DNA of 64,000 bases from Engraulis encrasicolus (taxonomy: Eukaryota; Chordata; Actinopteri; Clupeiformes; Engraulidae). The stretch spans positions 42,007,483 to 42,071,482 of the forward strand of contig NC_085867.1 of NCBI RefSeq assembly GCF_034702125.1, read 5' to 3'. The position numbers were made by a program, and so were the translations under genes. Under the pieces are notes generated by a model. It did not search any database, was not told where the DNA came from, and was given only the letters and a program-made list of their open reading frames with translations. Below are positions 1 to 12,351 of this stretch, piece by piece (the first letter of the stretch is position 1; each line of letters starts with the position of its first letter).

Positions 1-1520
1 CTTCATGTAATCAACAGTCATTGGGTAACGCAGTCCGTCAGCCGCTGCTAATTTGCATAACTTTCAGGAGAGCTCAACTTTTGACGTGGCACCGGAGCCA
101 CGCTCGCCGTGCCGGAATCCCAACATGCATTGCGAGTCCGGTAACGACGATATGCCGCATTTCATTGAAAATGAATTGAATGCGTTGGTACGGCTTGCGT
201 CAAACTGACTAGTGGATGGGCACCGTCACTCAGCAGCGGCGCCCTCGGCGACTCGGTGAGACGAATTCTGACTGAGTTGTTGGTAGCAGCGAATCCCCTA
301 CGGATCGGATCAACGCTTAAGTTTCGTTTTTGCCACGAGTGTGCGAGTCGCAAGGTAACTCGGCAGCGGAAGCGAGTGGTCATCTGCTGCTCGCCTCCTG
401 ACTATCCCTGCTCAACTAGACTTCTGCTCCCAAATATTTGACTTTTAGTCTTCTTAAATACAAACACACACATTATTTATTGCAAAATCAGGAACATGCC
501 GTTTCACTGCTGCCAAAGGCTGTTCGAGTTGTGGTCGCATGTTTAGTGAGGAGAGGTGGGTCGGATCGCAGCATGAGTTTAGGAACTGTGACATTCATAA
601 AGTGAGTTTTGTTGATCAAACTGTCTTACTCTTTGATTTATCAACATGAATTGATACATGGAACAACAAAGGCATAGCTATTTAACGGCAGAAACGTTTT
701 AAAAAATACATTATTATTATTTAGGCCTATTTTTATTTAGGCCTATTTTAAATAAGTGACCCGAGTGATCCGTCTAATCCGGATACTCTCCTTGGAATGA
801 TCCAATCAATCCGGACGCCTCAAAGATTCGACTTAAGCACCTCTAGCTCTGATGTCCAAAAAGTAGCTTGCACTGCCCATTTCTACTGTGGATGAATGCA
901 TGTGGGGAACGTTTTCTGTAGATCAGCACGCCATGCGTGACACTGTGACATCATAATGTCATCTAGCGACTTTTCAGTGAGCCAATAGCGACTTTGGCTG
1001 ATTTTCTTTTGGCAACACTGCCGGGTGGATGGAGAGGCTGAGGCGCAGTGGCTCCGTCCTCTGAATCTGCGTGCTCAGTGTCCTCCTCGTGCGCTCCCAT
1101 TCCTGCTGCCTCCTCCTCCGCTCCCATTTGGGGGAATATTATTTATAATAAAGTGTGTGGGCCTTGGCTACATTGACATGGAATAACTAATGCAATGCTC
1201 TACTGGAGTTTAGGCCTACATGAATTCTGTCATCTTTCATTGCCTTTCATCTTCTTTAGCCCTTTTCATCTACCATATTGTTATTCTCACAAACTTGTTC
1301 GTTTAGTCTAAGCTTCATCTAGCAGTTGATTTGGTAAGCAAAACATTTATCTTTGTTTTTTCCCCCTACTCGTTCAAATATCTGGTTTGCGCACAATGCA
1401 TCGTCTGCGATGCCTCTCACTTTGTCCCGACCAATATTCAGGAATTTCCATAGTAACTCTCGATGACGTCCGTTTGCGTTTCGGCTTGTTGCAGAAGTGC
1501 TCGAATGGTTTTCTGTCTAC
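1..1520. other. No gene recognised
   Basis: I see no convincing coding region here. Open frames are short and show no family motif. The sequence at 715-757 holds a short tandem repeat of a TTTAGGCCTA-type motif. The stretch at 1000-1130 is GC-richer and contains a GGCAACACTGCC motif resembling the end of a hAT-type miniature element seen elsewhere in the window, but no second end was found. Confidence 0.5.
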
Positions 1521-3315
1521 TAGACTAGTAGCGTAAGCAATGGGTGTTAAATACTGGAAGAATTGCTCACAAGGTGATACAAGCATGAAACTTTGCACAA
1601 GTGTTCATTAGGACATGCTTATCAATGTCAGGGGTGGAGGCACTCAGAATTCCATGTTGCCTAGCAACGGTTGCTAGGTAAAGCACTTTCCCTAGCAACC
1701 AGTATCAATTATGCCATTTCTGATTGATTTTGTGGTATGAAGGCATCTGTGCCCTGAGACATTGTCCTAAAATCACTGTAGCAATTCTTCAAGAAGTTAT
1801 ATGGCAAATATGTACCATAATGACCCCTTATGATGTCATTTTATCCACCCAAAATCATTGTTATTATGTGAATAATTCCATGTTAAATGATAATGTCTTT
1901 TTAAAATCATGTCAAGTGAAACTGGCTTTACAAATGTCTCTAGGCCTATCTTTATATACATGTACCAAATACTGCCAACTGACCAGGCAAAAAAAAATCA
2001 GGAAGAAAGCATGCATACAGTATAGTACATGATACATACGTGCTGTGTTGAGAAGTGTCATCTGACAGTGATCCTCATGCTTACCCCAGTACTATTCATT
2101 ATTATATCCAAAACTAAATGGACTAATATATTTAGGATGACTGTAAACTTCTTTCAACCTAAAGGGCCTAATTATATGTCAAGTTAAAGATAAGTTACAT
2201 TCAAAACAACAGATAGTATTTGGAATGCAAAGACATGTGTTTCTCTCTATACTGGTCAGGTTAATAATATTACACCCCTCTACTGAGTGTATATTGTATT
2301 TACAAAGTTAAAAAGTACCAAACCTTTCATTTCTATATAACACTAGGCTATAATATTTCTACTATCGATTACTATCGACTATAGCTAGACAGAATTTAAA
2401 CATTTTGAATTGGCAGAATTTCACTGCCAAAGGCGTTGTTTTCTTACAGTCAGCTTTGTGTAGTCAGTGCATTTGAGATGTGCATAAACGCATAGTCTTG
2501 ACATCTGCTCTATCAAGAACACTTCAGCAACTCTGGACAATTTGCACTGGCTTTAGGCAAATTTGACCAAAGAACCTTCCACCGTGCTGAGCCAGTCCAT
2601 CCCCACTCAGCCAGAGAGGACAACTGCTGACACGACACTACATGCCTGCATAGCAATAGCCAACTGCCCTCTTGATATGCTGTGGCAGGATAGCCTTGGT
2701 GAGTGGGAGTCATTGGATCGCAACTGTTTAGAGAAGCCTTCTTGAGATAGAATCACAGAACTCACACCTTGACCATCTCTTAGGGAGGTGTGACATTAAC
2801 AACTGTAGAGAAATATATGAACCCTCACTATACCCTACCTCAAGAACTGAAGATGATACTTATGCATTATGAATGTGTATTCCCTATGTTTGTCTAGTAA
2901 TTGATACAATAAAGATGTTTGTGTCACAAGTCTTATTTTCTCTCGCTGACCCATGGGCACCGGAGGAGGTGCGACAGGCAGCATGCCCAGCAGGTATTAA
3001 CAGCTACCTGTACAATCCTGATGAGGAGTGAAATGTTCCTTGAGCATTGTTCAAGAGTAACCCAGTCATAGATGAAGGTGTTTAAAGAGTTTATGAAACG
3101 AAAACAAAGTAAAGGAATTTGACAATTTCCAGGGCAGATTCTGAAAGTTCTAAGCCTTGTGAATGAAATGGGATATTGTCTGGGTGATATTTTGTCCTAA
3201 AAGTCATGTTAAAACGTTCCCAAAAAGTGTTTTTTTGGTGACATGCAAATTTTATGCAAATGATATGCGTGACATAGAAGGGGTGAGTTCACCTCATTCC
3301 ACCTTGTTCAGATCA

Positions 3316-3720
3316 ATGGCGGCTAGTACCAAAACAAAGCACAGTGTCAAGCAGTGTGTTGCTGGAGAGCCGAACGGTGCCAGCTGCAAAAATGGCTACT
3401 TGACAGAAGGAATATCTTTGCACAAGTTCCCTTCTGTGAAGAATGATGGAACTGTGGCCAACAAGGAGAAGGCTAAATCAAGCTAGGGCTCTGTGGATCC
3501 AATGCGTGGTTTTGAAGCAAGCTTGTGGTCACTGTTGTGCTTGGCACATTTCCACCCCTTGTGCTTCACCACAAATGTGGAGGTCGCGGGCATGGTTGGA
3601 CTGAAGAGAATGCTATTGCCTCAAGCAGTTCCAACAATTGACATCGCCGGCGTGCAGACTGAAACTGCCCCTGTTTTACCTTGTCCATCTGCTTTGTATG
3701 TTGTTTTCAGGAAAGGGTAA
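3316..3720 (+). pseudogene. THAP-type zinc finger, interrupted by a stop
   Basis: One plus-strand frame starts MAASTKTK, is broken by a TAG at 3484-3486, and then continues in the same frame to a TAA at 3718-3720. The product shows the order of landmarks expected of a THAP DNA-binding domain: an N-terminal Cys pair (QC...SC), the HKFPS motif, a tryptophan (LWSLL), C-x2-H in CLAHF, and the closing AVPTID motif. The spacing between the first two cysteines is wider than the usual 2-4 residues, so either the domain is decayed or an intron boundary is misread. It sits inside the element with long inverted ends and is probably the N-terminal part of its former transposase. Nothing recognisable follows it. 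Confidence 0.6.
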
Positions 3721-4979
3721 TGCACATTACATGCCAAACCGTTGCGAATGCTCTCGGAATATGCACTTTTTGTTGATTGCCATTCAACTGGTCAATATAT
3801 TGGTTTTGGGAGGATATCCGCGCATCAGCGTGGTGCTCTCGGTCGAGGACAGCCAACTCACAGACTGGGCTACACTGCTTAGCGAATAAACGGAGATGCA
3901 CATAGCGTAGGCCTACTTTGAAGCGTTGATTGTTTGTTTTTAGTATTGTGGTGCATGTGTGGCTGATGTTTGGACACACCTCGTCCTCAGAGTCAGGCTG
4001 AGGGACACGCAACGCCTGTGACTTTGAGCACAAAAAATAATAATAATGATAAACGCTAAAAATATGCTGAGGACTCAGGCTATATAGGGTGTTTTTCCAA
4101 CAGCCTAATACCTCCGTTTTTTCTCTAGTTGATTATATTTTTGCATGTAGCCTACATGACACATTACACTATATCGCGCAATTGAATCAAAATGCCCCCC
4201 ATTTGTCAACAAATACACACGCCATGTCATCTTTGGGTCATGGCAAAGCGCCCTTAGCAACAGTAACCATAAACATAAGAACTGTCAGGCTATGTCAACA
4301 ATCGTCACTTCACCTGTCAGACATGTCACTTTCTGCAGATGTATCAGTGCCTCTGAAATAGATTTGTGCTGCTGTTTTTTTTTTGCTCATGAGGTTGGAT
4401 GTGTGGTTTTTCGACACGCTGATGTTTGTATCAGAATTTTGGTTCCTTTATAAGATGTGGGTCCATCAAATGTGTGTTGTTTTCTCACATCGCCATACTA
4501 GCAAACCAGGGACTCCCCTCTTTGATGTCACAGCCCAGCTCATTAGTCACACCAAATTTCACAGAATTCACACTTTGAGTTGCCATTTTCACAAGTTCCT
4601 CCAGGATGATTGGGTTCAAAGTCTCATCGATGCTATCAGAAAAAACAAGGCTTTAATGGGAATGACCATTTGTTTTCGTTTCATAAACACTTTAAAGACC
4701 ACACACATTCTTCCCAAAACCCTCACCATTTTACCAGATTCACAAACATCAGCTATGGCAAAAGACTGAAATTGGTTTCCATGTTCACAGTCTAACACAG
4801 TCACAGTCAGTTCCACAGCTAATAGTCTGAATGTATTGTGAGTAAGTTTGCATGCATGATGAGATATGCTTATGCTATATGCTTATGCTATAATTACAGT
4901 AATATCAATGGTACACCACACTGACCGCTCAGCTCCACATAGACTAGCCTAGTTTGAAATGAATATTCTTCCCCAAAGC

Positions 4980-5120
4980 TGCACACTCAACTTACACTTA
5001 CTGGAATGTATTCATCTACAGTATAAAGGACTGTGCACCTTGTAGGGAAGCTCAAATCTCAGTATACTTTGTATAATGACAATAAAGGCTTTCTATTCTA
5101 TTCTATTCTATTCTATTCTA
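4980..5120 (+). mobile_element. Probable 3' tail of a LINE with TTCTA repeats
   Basis: The sequence ends with a TATAATGACAATAAAGGC-type stretch followed at 5091-5120 by six copies of TTCTA. A short tandem repeat directly after an AATAAA-like motif is typical of the 3' end of L2/CR1-like LINEs in fish. No reverse-transcriptase frame is left upstream, so this would be a heavily 5'-truncated insertion inside the THAP element. Confidence 0.45.
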
Positions 5121-6224
5121 ACACCATTGCTCTCAATGCGACACCAAACAGGATGCCCAGAACCAGAATATGAATTTGTTATATTTCCAAGTAGCAGAAT
5201 TTCAATGGGCCCCAACCTGGCCACCCCATGGTCAAAACTGTCCTGATGTAGAGGAACCAACTTGGATTGCTTTCCTTTCAGCTTTCCTGTCTTTGCACAG
5301 CTCTCCATCTGTATGGATCGAATGTTTGTATGAATTGAAGAATATTTTGTTTTAATTTACAAAATACCAAGTGCCCCAACTTTTTGTAAACCAGTTTGTA
5401 TCTTAATATTGTAGCACCCAACTCACTATACGTATATAGTGATTAATAAAAGGCTACCAGGACATGTCAAGAATAACTTTGCTAGGTTACAATTTACAAC
5501 ACAGCACTGTCCTAACTGTATTCATGTATGCTTTTTGTCTTACCAAAATGTTCAGTTTTTTACCTCTGAATTGTCAGATGGCTTTACTAGGCTCATGTAT
5601 AAAGATAAAGACAGGTGTGATGTGTACTGAGACATGTAAACCATATTGAGACATTATGTCTTCAAAAAGTAAATTGAAGTGTAAATTGTATTTTTCACAT
5701 AATTGACTTAAATGGAAACAAAATGACATCAAAGGGGCCATTGTCACACGTTGCTAATGTATAACCTCTTGCAGGATTCATGTAGTGATTTTAGGACACA
5801 CGGTCAATATTCAAACATCACGATACCACATAATTGCTCGGAACCTGTTTTCATTGATGCTAGTTGCTACTGTAAGGAAAAGGGTGCATATTTGTAATAT
5901 GGAGCCTTTCTCAGCATTGCTACAGTGATTTTAAGACAATGGTTCAGGGTACATATGCCTTAATACCACAAAATCAATTAGAAACTGCATAATTGATGCT
6001 AGTTGCTAAGGGAAATGCTTTACCTAGCAACCGTTGCTATGCAACATGGAATTTTGAGTGCCTCCACCCCTGATATTGATAGGCATGTCCTAGGCAACAC
6101 CTGTGCCCATTTTATGCTTGTATCACCTTGCGATTTTTTCAACCATTGCTTATACTAGAGCCTTCCTTTTAAAAAGAGAGAGATGGGACACACGCTCTAC
6201 ACCTAGTGCGCCTGTGCCGGGGTC

Positions 6225-6850
6225 TGCTCGTTTTTCCGACGCCCCATTGGTCCGATGCGTCAATGTTCCGAACATTTCCCATTGATCCTACAGCACTTAG
6301 TCTCAGATAACTTTTTACCATTTAAATGAAACCCTTTGTCCCGACAGTCCAATGTTCCGACCAAAAGCTGCTTTAGATCACCGTCATCTATGAAGCCTGC
6401 GCAGTGGTCATGCAGCTATCTGTTAGATTTAGGTAAAGTTTTGGTGGAGGCACAAATTTAAAACTCAGAAACATTGCAATAGCCTACTGACAGGTTAGGG
6501 TTAGGAATGGTTTTGGGTAGGGCACAATTGTAAAACTTGGCAACATTGCATTAATGACAGGTTATGTTTATGGGTGGTTTTGGTAAGGGCACAGCAAGAC
6601 CGACTCAGACGGCATCAATGTGCTCGTTGCAGCGCATGCAGCTGAAGTCTCGCCTACTTGGCACCGGGAAAAGCAGGACATAGGACCTGGGATGATGACC
6701 AACCCCACACAGCCATTGGTCGGAACATTGAGCTGTCGGAGCAAAGGGTTTAATTTAATTATTTCGAGTTAGTGGGCTGTAGGATCAATGGGAAATTTTC
6801 GGAATATTGACGCATCGGACTAAAGAGACGTCGGAACAATGACATGCTAC
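6225..6850. mobile_element. Foldback miniature element
   Basis: The left arm (about 6228-6385) matches the reverse complement of the right arm (about 6700-6846). Shared blocks include GTCCGATGCGTCAAT, TTTCCCATTGATCCTACAGC and CAATGTTCCGACC. The spacer is about 300 bp and has no coding frame. This is the structure of a non-autonomous element with long inverted repeats; the superfamily is unknown. Confidence 0.65.
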
Positions 6851-7348
6851 CGCCCGTGCCATGCGGTTTGGTTTGTTGTCACTTTATGCCAATGTGGTGC
6901 TACACCATACAATCAATGGCTGCAACACATTGACTGATTGGAAAATTTTCAAACTTTTTTTCTTGTGGTGACGTAGCTACCGATTTCATGAACCACCAGA
7001 TCAATGCCCTGCATGGTCAGTAGGGCAGGGTAAAATAATCGATTTAATCATTAATCGATGGATTTAATCTAAAATTCACATAATCAATTCACAGGGCACA
7101 AAATCGATTTTTTTGTTTCTTTTTCTTTTTGCTTAATTTAGGTCTATGGAAAATACGCAGTAGGTATTAGTCAATTAGGCCTAGGTCTACTTATTAAAAA
7201 TTAGCAATCTGTTAACACTGTCAAGCCACAGCCCTTTATATAAAAATAGGCAACAGCTTCTTTTGGAGGAAATCCTGGCACCAAGAAGGGAACGGATTGA
7301 ATCGATTCGGAATGAATCAAATTGAATCGTGATTAATCGATTCAATGC

Positions 7349-8516
7349 TAGTGTTGATCCGATACCATTTTTTGGCCCTGATACCGATACCTGGCTGTGC
7401 AGTATCGGCCGATACCGATACCACCCTATAGAGCTCCTAAGTGGGTGACGACGAGTTGTATGCGCAGGTAAGCATTTTCACGGAAATCCGGTTTCCAGGA
7501 ATATATGTTTTAACATTGGGCTAACAAAAATATAAGACACACATTAACAGCCGTTATTCGCCTATCCCCGCATCCTTTCCTTGGTAACAAATGGAGCAGC
7601 ACATCAACGTGTGTATTTATCAACCTAAACATAACAATAATAAAGTAATGTTGCTATACCTTGGCTACTCGTGATTTTTTGGGAACTAGGCCTACATCTC
7701 ATATTCTCGCGTGAGCTATAGTCGCATGAGCAAACTTCTCCTCGATGGTAAGTTTTGAAAGTATACTACTAAACCAAGGCGATTGGAGTAATTGCAGTTA
7801 TGGCACTATTTACGTTTTATCAAAAGAGTGTTACAAAGGAGTGAAAAACAACCTGTATCAGAGCTTAGTTAGAAGTATTTCCAAAGTCTTGTATTAGGAA
7901 GGTTTGTGGCGGTTTGTCGTGGGTTACCATGGTCACGGCTCGTGAAATCTCCCTCCTATAGTCTGCCAGTTTTCCGGGTTAAGCATGTGATAGCAACATC
8001 GTATTTTTGTTGCCGTTTGACACAAAAATTATCCATCATGTCATCCCTACCTATTTGTAATACCCTCGTCAGTTTGCGGGGGTTCGCTAATCGCGTGTTT
8101 GCACACACACCTTATTTGAGACATTCCCCACCATCGTCGCTGGGAACAGGAAAATCCTTAAATGCTAACAAGAAATACTACAGTCTGCTACATGTTTCCG
8201 GGTGACTTAGGAGCTCTATTTGAAATGTATATGAAGGGCTGTAGTCCATACTACTTTGATGTAAAATCATTGCATGGCTTTGTCAGGCTGCTGCCTACTT
8301 TTGTGAAACAGGAAAAAGACTAATACAAAGTGAATCCAGCAAAACTTTTTATACTTTTTAAATACCTCTATGAAATAACTAATTTCAAGGCTGTTTAAGT
8401 GTCATACAAGCACCTGTAAATAGTATCGGTGCCCTTTTTGTTGGTACTCGCCGATACCGATACCATCATTCTAGTACCAATCCACCGATACTGGTATCGG
8501 AATCGGTGCAACACTA
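7349..8516. mobile_element. hAT-like miniature nested in the previous element
   Basis: The ends are TAGTGTTGATCCGATACC and the inverse of TAGTGTTGCACCGAT. The flanks TTCAATGC (7341-7348) and TTCAAAGC (8517-8524) form an 8-bp target duplication with one mismatch. Direct and inverted copies of the ATACCGATACC motif fill both arms. The two arms are separated by another insertion at about 7429-8220. Confidence 0.8.
7429..8220. mobile_element. Innermost TIR element of the stack
   Basis: Inverted ends share AGAGCTCCTAAGT. The left end is at about 7429 and the right at about 8218. A 2-bp target duplication (TA or AT) is possible but ambiguous. A plus-strand open frame at 7906-8205 has no recognised motif and I do not call it a gene. 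Confidence 0.55.
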
Positions 8517-8586
8517 TTCAAAGCCCTAAGAATCGAAATCAAATCGATACAGGAACATGGCTGCGATACCCAGCCCTAATGGTCAG

Positions 8587-8790
8587 TCCAAACTCCAGGC
8601 CTGAACCTCCTTGAAAACCTCTGGAATGTGATCAAGAGGAAGCTGGATGGTCACAAGCCATCAACCCAAGCTCAGCAACTTGAATTCTTGCACCAGGCCT
8701 GGAATAAAGTCATCCTAGAACAATGTGAAGGAGTAATAGAACGCATACCAAAATGCATGAAAGTTGTGACTACAAATCAACCTTATTCCA
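8587..8790 (+). pseudogene. Tc1-like transposase C-terminus
   Basis: A plus-strand frame reads PGLNLLENLWNVIKRKLDGH and continues to STKY and a stop. This matches the C-terminal catalytic region of Tc1/mariner transposases, where the third acidic residue lies in the SPDLNPIENLW motif. Here the Asp is replaced by Gly, while the Glu of ENLW is present. The upstream part was separated by the 7021-8578 insertion: the preceding few codons lie at about 6990-7020. The gene is 5'-truncated and non-functional. Confidence 0.8.
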
Positions 8791-8835
8791 CCAAATATTG
8801 ATTTCTGAACTATTCCTAAGTTAATACATTACTAG

Positions 8836-9415
8836 TGTAACCACCAGGGGGCGCTACTGAGCGCAAAACACCTTTTGACCTCTTAACTGCCTTAATGCAG
8901 GCTGTTCGTGTAAAGGCCACTAGGGCATGCAGCAATAACTTGAAGACAGACAGTGGTTAAGTGGACACCAAACAGGTGTAGTTCATGCAATAGTCACACA
9001 GGTGATCACTTCAAACATAGAAAATAATAAAAGGGTAGGCCTACACACATTGATCACACACACTGTATATTGCACACAATATTCACGGCACCCCAATGTA
9101 ACCACCAGGGGGCGCTACTGAGCGCAAAACACCTTTTGACCTCTTAACTGCCTTAATGCAGGCTGTTCGTGTAAAGGAACAATTGGGGCTGATGTAATCA
9201 AAAATACAAATTTTATTGACAACACATAAGAAATAAGACATACAATAAATAGTGGCTACTAGGGCATGCAGCAACGACTTGAAGACAGACAGTGGTTAAG
9301 TGGACACCAAACAGGTGTAGTTCATGCAATAGTCACACAGGTGATCACTTCAAACATAGAAAATAATAAAAGGGTAGGCCTACACACATTGATCACACAC
9401 ACTGTATATTGCACT
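8836..9415 (-). repeat. Tandem LTR fragments
   Basis: Two LTR starts (TGTAACCACCAGGGGGCGCT) occur at 8836 and 9097. The first copy lacks a block of about 72 bp that contains the ACAAATTTTATTGACAACAC stretch (an AATAAA on the minus strand). Both run into the shared segment beginning CACTAGGGCATGCAGCAA. The second copy stops at about 9415, where an LTR in the opposite orientation begins. Confidence 0.7.
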
Positions 9416-10726
9416 TGTAGCGGGCAGAGCGTAGTGCTGTGTAGGAGGTGCCACTTCGGGTGGCGACGCAAGCCAATTGCGTGCCGAGCGTAATTAGGTG
9501 GCACAGGTGGCATGTCATTTCAAATGGTGGCGGGAGCTTGCCAAAGATTGCTTTGTTGGTGGTGCAGGGAGCCAGGAGGTTGTTTGTTTGCTGTGCGGCC
9601 CGTGAAGTTGGAAGTTGGTGTCGGTAGTGCGAAAACGTGAGGTAAGGCTATTCCTTCTAGGCGCTTGTCTTGCCTGTGTCGTAATTTCACATGGTTGATC
9701 TCACGTTTGTTTGTCTTGTAGCAATTTGGGGCTTATCGATCATTAAGCCGCATGCAAGGCGCCTACGTTGTCTTTTGGGAGTTTTGCTGGGTGAACCCTG
9801 AGTAACACGGGAAGTGTCCGGATCGCAGCTGATGTAAGTTGTGACTTATATCTCGCCTTGGCTAACCATCGGATGGTTGTTTGCATCACTGACCCTTACC
9901 TCTGCCCTGGTTTGTTGGCAGATACTGCACTGAGCTGCCGACACGCGCATTTAATCCTTCCACAGAAGCACGGGCGCTCGCGTTAACCCCTCCTGCGCTG
10001 CATTGTAACAACTTCGTTGGGAAGTTTAATCAACATTTAACTGCACCGGTCTCAATGTAAGTTCCCTGACTCAGTCTTGTCTCTGCTTCCGCTGTATAAT
10101 TTCTCGAGATGTCTTGCCTGACTTGGCTGGCTATTGTGTTTGCATTGTAGCCCAAGAACGGAGCCCAGTCACTGACTGACAGGCGGCCCGGTGAGCGCGC
10201 GTCTCTCTCCAGTCCTGAGGTGCGCATTTCCTTATTTTAGTTTTAGTCGTGTCTTAAGGTCTCACTAATTCACCAAGCATGATGTTACAACCTGATGCTT
10301 TCTCTATTTCAGGAGGATCATTTTAGGAGCCACAGCCACTGTTTTTCCTTAGTTCATTTTGCTTGTATTTTCTTTTGAGTTTGGTGGGACACTCCCCTCA
10401 GTACGGGTTTTAATTGGAGTTACTGCGCAGTAGGCTTCTTTTGGGCCGACAGCCAATCAGTGAGCCACGACGTGGCCCAGCGCAGTGTTACACCCGTCTT
10501 CCGTCTCCTGCTTGAGTGTGAGTGTGTGCGCGTGCGTGTGTGTGTATGAGTGAGTGTGCACTTTGTGTACATGTTGTCTGTGTTTGTCTATTTAACTATC
10601 TAGGGCAATGTGCAATATATTTGTTTGAGGACAGTGTGGGTTTGCAGTGCAACACGTGTGTAGTGTACAAACTGTTAATAGTGTTTGCAATTACTTACTA
10701 AACTGGGGTGCCGTGAATATTGTGTG
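9416..10726 (+). repeat. Inverted Gypsy LTR fragment
   Basis: This block is the reverse complement of the LTR segments ending at 16193 and 19356. It begins TGTAGCGGGCAGAGCG and matches until GAATATTGTGTG at 10726, then diverges. It is therefore in the opposite orientation to the integrase-bearing copy. Several GT...AG-like module borders occur inside (for example GAG|GTAAGG near 9640 and TTGTAG near 10148), but I cannot show that they are used. Confidence 0.75.
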
Positions 10727-12166
10727 TGTAGCATGTGGGATGTGTAGTCAGAGGAGTATGTGCACAACATTGGGAGATTGGCCTTCTGGCTTTTCTGTTT
10801 TTTTGTTTTTTACAGGTCTTACCTGTGGGTTGGCAGGGTGGGGTGCTAGGACCCAGGGGAAAAGTGGCCAATGATGCATCCCTCTCAGCAGCATAAATTG
10901 CACTTCCGGGTTGACCCAGGTAGCTAGACAATTAGACGCTAGGTTTGGCACCTGAGCTCGTTTGAGCTACCTGGCAATTGCTTGCCGTTTGTGCGCTGCT
11001 GGTTATCGTGGCAGTGGCGTTGGAGATTTGGTTGAGTGTGTCAACTTAAAGCCACTGGGCAAGGTAGGCTCTTCACTGGTTATAGTTGTGATGAAAGTGC
11101 ATACTAGTAGCTTGGTTAACGATTACTAATGGGATGCTGTTTGGCCTTAGCTCTACTTGTGGGGTCCAGTGGAGATGAAGGACCTTTCAACTCCTAGCCC
11201 ACTCTGCCGTACCCACTGAGGTAAGACATCACTGGAGATGGCCTTAATGTGATGTGTGATGTGATAATTGTGTGAGGAGTATGATGTGTCCCTGATACTA
11301 ATTCTGCCCTTATGACTTCTAGGGTTAGAGACGCATGTTACTGTTGGGGGCGGGGGGACACCGCCGTCTTTTCCCTGGTTTGTTTTGTTTTGTTTTACTA
11401 CGAGCTCTTTTAGTAAGCAGGAGGTAGTGAGTGGCTTGTTTTAGGCCTACGCAGGTGTGTACGTTTTCTCACTTTGTGCTGTCTGGCCCGACTGGCTCCG
11501 GTCATCCACTCCTGGGGCCAGGAGTGAATCACCGGAGACCAGTTGGTTGGCTCGGTTTCATTGTGTAGACTTATTGTGGCGGGGTTGACCCACCTGAATT
11601 AGTGCATAATCTCTCATCGGAGTGGTTTGATTCCTGAATATTGCTTCACTGTGAAATATCTTGTGTGCTGTGATTTTCTTTCTCTTTTTGAGTTATTTAC
11701 TTTGGATTTATTTCTCATTTTGGCGTTTTATTTAGGCCTCTATATTTTCCTTTGTGTTTGATTTGCTGTGGTTGTTTTTGTAGTTCACAGTGTTGCGATT
11801 GTTCATTTAAATATATATATATATATATATATTAGGCTAGGCCTACTCGGTGGCATCAGGCCTCGGCCTTCTGGTTTACACATAACCATCGTCTACTACC
11901 TTGTGGAAGCTTGTGTGTGAATATCTAGTGAACTGTACTTGTCCTCCTACCTGCCTACCTGCACCCTTTTTAGAGAAAGACTTGATGTGCAAGGAGAAAA
12001 TAAAGAGAATCATATGTATTAACAGCTGTGTCCTCGTTCCTCATCCAGAACCTGTCGGGGGAAAATTGTGTATTAACACCTGGGTTGTCTCACCCCTTAA
12101 AGAGACTGGCGTAGTCACCTTTTAAAACCTAATTAAGTAAAGGTCAGAAATCTTAGGAAACTCCAC
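10727..12166. other. Unassigned sequence adjoining the inverted LTR
   Basis: This 1.4-kb block occurs only once in the window. It contains an AT microsatellite at about 11811-11832 and an AATAAA at about 11999. It may be the remaining part of a related but different LTR, since the whole block 9416-12166 begins TG and ends CA, but no target duplication was found. There is no convincing coding frame. Confidence 0.4.
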
Positions 12167-12351
12167 AGTGGCCACTAGGGCATGCAGCAATAACTTGAAG
12201 ACAGACAGTGGTTAAGTGGACACCAAACAGGTGTAGTTCATGCAATAGTCACACAGGTGATCACTTCAAACATAGAAAATAATAAAAGGGTAGGCCTACA
12301 CACATTGATCACACACACTGTATATTGCACACAATATTCACGGCACCCCAA

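Larger units (their letters stand above)
1521..6165. mobile_element. DNA transposon remnant with long inverted ends and a THAP gene
   Basis: The left end (about 1530-1900) is repeated in reverse complement at the right end (about 5740-6155). Shared blocks include CAAGGTGATACAAGC, GGGGTGGAGGCACTCA and CCTAGCAACCGTTGC-like motifs. On the right arm a module containing TGTCCTAAAATCACT appears to be present twice, so the arm is partly duplicated. The inverted ends enclose a plus-strand THAP-domain remnant (3316-3720). A conserved-looking frame at about 2943-3031, ending NPDEE and a stop, follows an AATAAA at 2910. THAP domains are known from P-element-like and some other transposases. No transposase core was recognised, so this is probably a deleted, non-autonomous copy. 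The exact outer boundary and target duplication were not resolved. Confidence 0.6.
7021..8578. mobile_element. hAT-like element, outer member of a nested stack
   Basis: The ends are TAGGGCAGGGTA and the inverse of TTAGGGCTGGGTA. They are flanked by an exact 8-bp target duplication ATGGTCAG at 7013-7020 and 8579-8586, as expected for hAT-type insertion. Rejoining the flanks restores the Tc1 transposase frame. The interior has many ATCGATT motifs and contains a second element (7349-8516). No transposase is present. Confidence 0.85.

Noticed and set aside
8836..9415. CRISPR-like spaced direct repeats
   Set aside because: The repeated units are LTR fragments of differing length in a eukaryotic genome, without regular spacers.
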